Both the position numbers and the translations under genes were made by a program. From an uncultured Eubacteriales bacterium (GTDB lineage: Bacteria; Bacillota; Clostridia; Oscillospirales; CAG-382), in assembly GCA_934502885.1 (NCBI GenBank), contig CAKSUT010000031.1, forward strand, positions 1-8,093: a stretch of DNA of 8,093 bases, in the 5' to 3' direction. This document shows, one piece after another, positions 5,377 to 8,093 of this stretch; positions within the stretch are counted from its first letter, which is position 1, and the number at the start of each line of letters is the position of its first letter. The notes beneath the pieces were generated by a model, which did no database searches, was not told the DNA's origin, and saw nothing but the letters and a program-made list of their open reading frames with translations.

Positions 5377-5545
5377 TGCCGACTGCAAAAATGTTGCAAA
5401 CATCTTTTATAAAATCGGTGTATATTGAAAATCTGTCTCACGTTATCGTACCGCAATTCAAATTCGTACCCTGCAATTTATTGCAGAAAAACGACGTTAG
5501 GAGTTTTTCAACCATAACTCCACTCTCCACTCTCCACCCTTTTAA
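5377..5545 (+). repeat. Y-family pre-gene repeat, divergent copy upstream of gyrB
   Basis: Retains CTGCAAAAATG, CAATTCAAATTCGTACC and the stem GAAAAAC (5486-5492) / GTTTTTC (5503-5509), preceded by TGCAA/TTGCA (5472-5476/5481-5485). A CTCCACTCTC pyrimidine tract (5518-5538) follows. The first half, 5346-5445, is AT-rich. It includes TATAAA (5408-5413) and a small palindrome ATGTT/AACAT (5391-5395/5399-5403), possibly part of the gyrB promoter, but without a good -35 box. Confidence 0.6.
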
Positions 5546-5605
5546 ATTCCAACTCCGCTCTAACGAAAACCCTGTTTTTGCCAATTTTCAACTTTATTTT
5601 CGTGA

Positions 5606-5610
5606 AAGGA
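5606..5610 (+). promoter_or_regulatory. Ribosome binding site of gyrB
   Basis: AAGGA lies 13 nt before the TTG at 5624. The spacing is long. The only nearer start codon, GTG at 5613, is in another frame and stops early. The next in-frame ATG (5654, residue 11) has no Shine-Dalgarno match of its own, so the TTG is preferred. Confidence 0.5.
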
Positions 5611-5623
5611 AAGTGATTATAAA

Positions 5624-7768
5624 TTGTCTAACAACGAAGAAAAGAAGCTCGACATGAACGAAGAGACCGCAAACGAAAACCTTGCAGCCGACGCAGTCGA
5701 AGAAAACGCAGACGAAGCCGAGGACGTTGTGTTTGAACACATCGACCTCGAGGACGTAAGCGCAGACGACTCCAAGGTTGACGGCTCGGCGCACAAATAC
5801 GACGAAAGCCAGATTCAGGTTCTTGAGGGTCTCGAAGCGGTAAGAAAGCGTCCGGGTATGTACATAGGCTCGACCTCGGAAGCCGGACTTCACCACCTCA
5901 TTTACGAGATTGTGGACAACTCCATCGACGAGGCTCTCGCCGGCAGGTGCGACAAGATAACCGTCACTATCCACGAGGACGGCAGCTGCTCGGTCAAGGA
6001 CAACGGCCGCGGCGTACCCTCGGGCATTCACCCAAAGATGGGCATACCTACGGTCGAGGTCGTATTCACCGTGCTTCACGCGGGCGGCAAGTTCGGCGGC
6101 GACGGCTACAAAATTTCCGGAGGTCTTCACGGCGTCGGTGCGTCGGTCGTTAACGCTCTTTCCGAGTGGGTTGAGATTGTCAACTGCTACGACGGCAAAA
6201 AGTACACCGAGAGATTCGAGAGAGGTGCGGTTGCGCGTCCTCTTGAGTGCGTCGGAGACACTGACGACCGCGGTCTTTACGTCCGCTTCAAGCCGGACAG
6301 CGAGATTTTCGACACGCTCGATTTCAACTACGACACGGTTCTCAAGCGTCTTCGCGAGCAGGCGTTTCTGAATGCCGGCATTATGATTGAGTACATCGAC
6401 CGCAGACCTCACTACGACGAAAACGGCGACCTCACCGAGATAAAGAAGAGTGAAAGCGAAGCGGAGGGTATGGACACCTACCTCGAGGACGGCGTTCTCT
6501 GCAAGGTATTCCACTACACGGGCGGCGTGCGGTCGTTCATTCAGTATCTCAACTCGAAGAAACACTCCGCACTCGTACACGAGGACATAATATATTTGTC
6601 GGGCAAGAAGGGCGACATATCGTGCGAGATAGCGTTCCAGTACAACACGACCTACACCGAGACCGTGCTTTCGTTTGCGAACAACATACACACGGGTGAA
6701 GGCGGCACGCACGAGGTCGGCTTCAAGAATGCTCTTACGAAGATTTTAAACGACTACGGCAGGAAGTTCAAGATACTCAAGGAATCCGACAAGCGTCTTT
6801 CGGGCGAGGACGTCAGAGAGGGCATATGTGCGGTCATCAGCGTAAAGCTTCCGGAGTGTCAGTTTGAGGGACAGACCAAGACTAAGCTCGGAAACGCCGA
6901 GATAAAGCCGTTTGTGGAGTCGCTTGTGAACGAAAGACTCACGGTTTACCTCGAAGAGCATCCGGCTGTGGGCAAGGCGATACTTGAAAAGTCGCTTCTT
7001 GCGTCGAGAGCAAGAGAGGCGGCGAGAAAGGCACGAGAGAACACGCGCCGCAAGTCGCCGCTTGAGTCGGGTTCACTCCCCGGAAAGCTTGCCGACTGCC
7101 ACGACAGAAACCGCGACAACACAGAGCTTTTCCTCGTCGAGGGAGACTCTGCGGGCGGTACCGCAAAGGAGGGTCGCGACAGCCGCTTCCAGGCGATACT
7201 TCCGCTGAGAGGAAAGGTGCTCAACGTCGAAAAGGCGAGAGCGGACAAGGTATACGGCAATCAGTCGCTGACGCCTATAATCATGGCTCTCGGCTGCGGA
7301 ATAGGCGACGAGTTCAACATAGACAAGCTTCGCTACGGCAAGATAATCATAATGGCGGATGCCGACGTTGACGGCTCTCACATCAAGACGCTGCTTCTGA
7401 CGTTCTTCTTCCGTCATATGCGCGAGCTCATTGAGCAGGGGCACATATACTGTGCGCGTCCGCCGCTGTTCCGAGTATTCAAGGGCAAGCAGCAGAGGTA
7501 TGCTTTCTCCGAAGAGGAGCGCGACGCCTGCCTTGAAGAGCTTGGAGCGAATGCGGAAGCCGAGCGTTACAAGGGTCTCGGTGAGATGGACGCGCACCAG
7601 CTTGCGGACACGACCATGGACCCGGCGACCAGAACGCTTCTCAAGGTCAACATCGAGGACGCAATGTACGCCGACGAAACCTTCTCACTCCTTATGGGCG
7701 AGGACGTCGATCCCCGTAAACGCTTTATTAACGAAAACGCTAAATTCGCCAAGAATTTGGACTTTTGA
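5624..7768 (+). CDS. gyrB: DNA gyrase subunit B
   Basis: GyrB is the ATPase and TOPRIM subunit of gyrase, which with GyrA introduces negative supercoils. The GHKL ATP site is visible as YEIVDNSIDEA (94-104, catalytic Glu95, Asn99), DNGRG (126-130) and GGLHGVG (166-172). The transducer lysine lies in QTKTKL (417-422). The TOPRIM part has EGDSAGG (506-512), PLRGKVLNVEKA (527-538) and DADVDGSH (579-586), giving the Glu plus three metal-binding Asp. YKGLGEM and TTMDPATRTLL (649-673) close the GyrB-type C-terminus. At 714 residues it is longer than the usual ~640, mainly because of a ~50-residue N-terminal extension before the conserved YDESQIQVLEGLEAV; 20 of the first 58 residues are Asp or Glu. 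GyrB rather than ParE is supported by gene position and the LNVEKA/GLGEM wording. Translation probably starts at TTG. Confidence 0.97.
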   Translation: MSNNEEKKLDMNEETANENLAADAVEENADEAEDVVFEHIDLEDVSADDSKVDGSAHKYDESQIQVLEGLEAVRKRPGMYIGSTSEAGLHHLIYEIVDNSIDEALAGRCDKITVTIHEDGSCSVKDNGRGVPSGIHPKMGIPTVEVVFTVLHAGGKFGGDGYKISGGLHGVGASVVNALSEWVEIVNCYDGKKYTERFERGAVARPLECVGDTDDRGLYVRFKPDSEIFDTLDFNYDTVLKRLREQAFLNAGIMIEYIDRRPHYDENGDLTEIKKSESEAEGMDTYLEDGVLCKVFHYTGGVRSFIQYLNSKKHSALVHEDIIYLSGKKGDISCEIAFQYNTTYTETVLSFANNIHTGEGGTHEVGFKNALTKILNDYGRKFKILKESDKRLSGEDVREGICAVISVKLPECQFEGQTKTKLGNAEIKPFVESLVNERLTVYLEEHPAVGKAILEKSLLASRAREAARKARENTRRKSPLESGSLPGKLADCHDRNRDNTELFLVEGDSAGGTAKEGRDSRFQAILPLRGKVLNVEKARADKVYGNQSLTPIIMALGCGIGDEFNIDKLRYGKIIIMADADVDGSHIKTLLLTFFFRHMRELIEQGHIYCARPPLFRVFKGKQQRYAFSEEERDACLEELGANAEAERYKGLGEMDAHQLADTTMDPATRTLLKVNIEDAMYADETFSLLMGEDVDPRKRFINENAKFAKNLDF

Positions 7769-7876
7769 CGGTTACGGGGGATTACGAGGGCTTACGGGAA
7801 CCGCTCGCCGCGGGGGCGTTCTTTCTTGAAAGAAAGAACCAAAGAACTTTAAAAGCAAAACTTCGTTTTGCAGGGG
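7769..7876 (+). repeat. Z-family post-gene repeat after gyrB, truncated copy
   Basis: Starts at the TGA with TTACGGGGGA, TTACGAGGGC, TTACGGGA units. It then has stem GTTCTTTC (7818-7825) / GAAAGAAC (7832-7839), the conserved AAAGAACTTT, and stem GCAAAAC (7855-7861) / GTTTTGC (7865-7871). The distal Z part, including the 11-bp stem, is absent and an X element follows directly. Confidence 0.75.
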
Positions 7877-8031
7877 GGTGTAATGGAGGCGGCAAAGCCG
7901 CGAGAGAAATTGCGAAGCAATTTACTCTCGAGTTGGCTCTGCCAACTCCGGAGGCATCCCCTGTGTAGCCGGTTGCAGAGCAACCTCTGGAGCTGGCGGT
8001 GAAACCGCCTGAGGGACTGTCAATTTAGCAC
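7877..8031 (+). repeat. X-family hairpin-array repeat after gyrB (X3)
   Basis: Stems in order: GCGGC/GCCGC (7889-7893/7897-7901), AAATTGC/GCAATTT, GAGTTGGC/GCCAACTC, GGTTGC/GCAACC and GGCGGT/ACCGCC (7995-8000/8004-8009), then CTGAGGGACTGTC. The middle is an inverted near-copy of 43-136, but the terminal stems differ in sequence. No gene is supported here. Confidence 0.8.
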
Positions 8032-8093
8032 TATAATCCGAGAAATACCGCACGACATCGTCAACGACTCCGTCGTGAAGTGAGGAAAGACTC
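8032..8093 (+). promoter_or_regulatory. Possible promoter and leader of the next gene
   Basis: A perfect TATAAT (8032-8037) follows the X repeat, but no good -35 box lies 16-18 nt upstream. A CACGAC...GTCGTG inverted repeat (about 8050-8076) and GAGGAAAG (8082-8089), a good Shine-Dalgarno match, come next. The layout suggests a start codon just beyond the window edge, and gyrA would be expected there. This is inference. Confidence 0.3.

Noticed and set aside
5594..6712. Long open frame on the minus strand across gyrB (372 residues)
   Set aside because: It is an antisense shadow of gyrB; the plus-strand frame has every GyrB motif and the minus translation has no family features.
7765..7968. 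67-residue open frame after gyrB
   Set aside because: It begins inside the gyrB stop region and translates Z and X hairpin repeats.

Overview
The window is a replication-origin-proximal locus from a low-to-mid GC Gram-positive bacterium, most likely a gut-type member of Clostridia (Oscillospiraceae/Ruminococcaceae-like). That placement rests on gene order (dnaN, recF, a RemA/RemB-family gene, gyrB, all on the + strand) and on the style of the intergenic repeats; no species can be named from the sequence alone. dnaA and gyrA are the expected outer neighbours but neither is inside the window.

Four protein genes can be supported: dnaN (646-1776, sliding clamp), recF (2790-4007, SMC-like recombination mediator), remB/yaaB-like (5003-5257, DUF370) and gyrB (5624-7768, gyrase B). 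They form the conserved replication/supercoiling cluster that normally sits beside oriC. The usual small S4-domain gene (yaaA/rlbA) between dnaN and recF is not visible. A cluster of DnaA-box-like 9-mers plus an AT-rich stretch upstream of dnaN (334-540) is a candidate origin or DnaA-binding region.

The unusual part is the remaining ~41%. All the long spacers are built from three recurring non-coding repeat families, called here X, Y and Z. Y (about 164-318, 2659-2789, 4655-4760, 4809-4935, 5377-5545) precedes genes and contains a short A-rich/T-rich hairpin followed by a pyrimidine-rich tract. Z (1777-2136 plus 2309-2375, 4008-4443, 7769-7876) begins right at the stop codons of dnaN, recF and gyrB with a ~10-bp tandem motif (TTACGAGGGG-like), then a series of hairpins. 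X (1-160 inverted, 2137-2311, 2376-2536, 2537-2658 inverted, 7877-8031) is a modular array of short stems closed by mostly 3-nt loops. The layout is therefore X'-Y-dnaN-Z(X)X-X'-Y-recF-Z-MITE-like-Y-Y-remB-Y'-Y-gyrB-Z-X, where ' marks inverted copies.

When copies are compared, stems are kept while their sequence changes. Examples are the 11-bp stem at 1896-1928 versus 4138-4170, with three paired changes, and the 10-bp stem at 1839-1861 versus 4081-4104. This points to selection on, or a copying mechanism for, hairpin structure rather than coding. An X copy sits inside the Z copy after dnaN while the Z copy after recF lacks it, so X appears mobile. These repeats, rather than the housekeeping genes, are the candidates for something undescribed.
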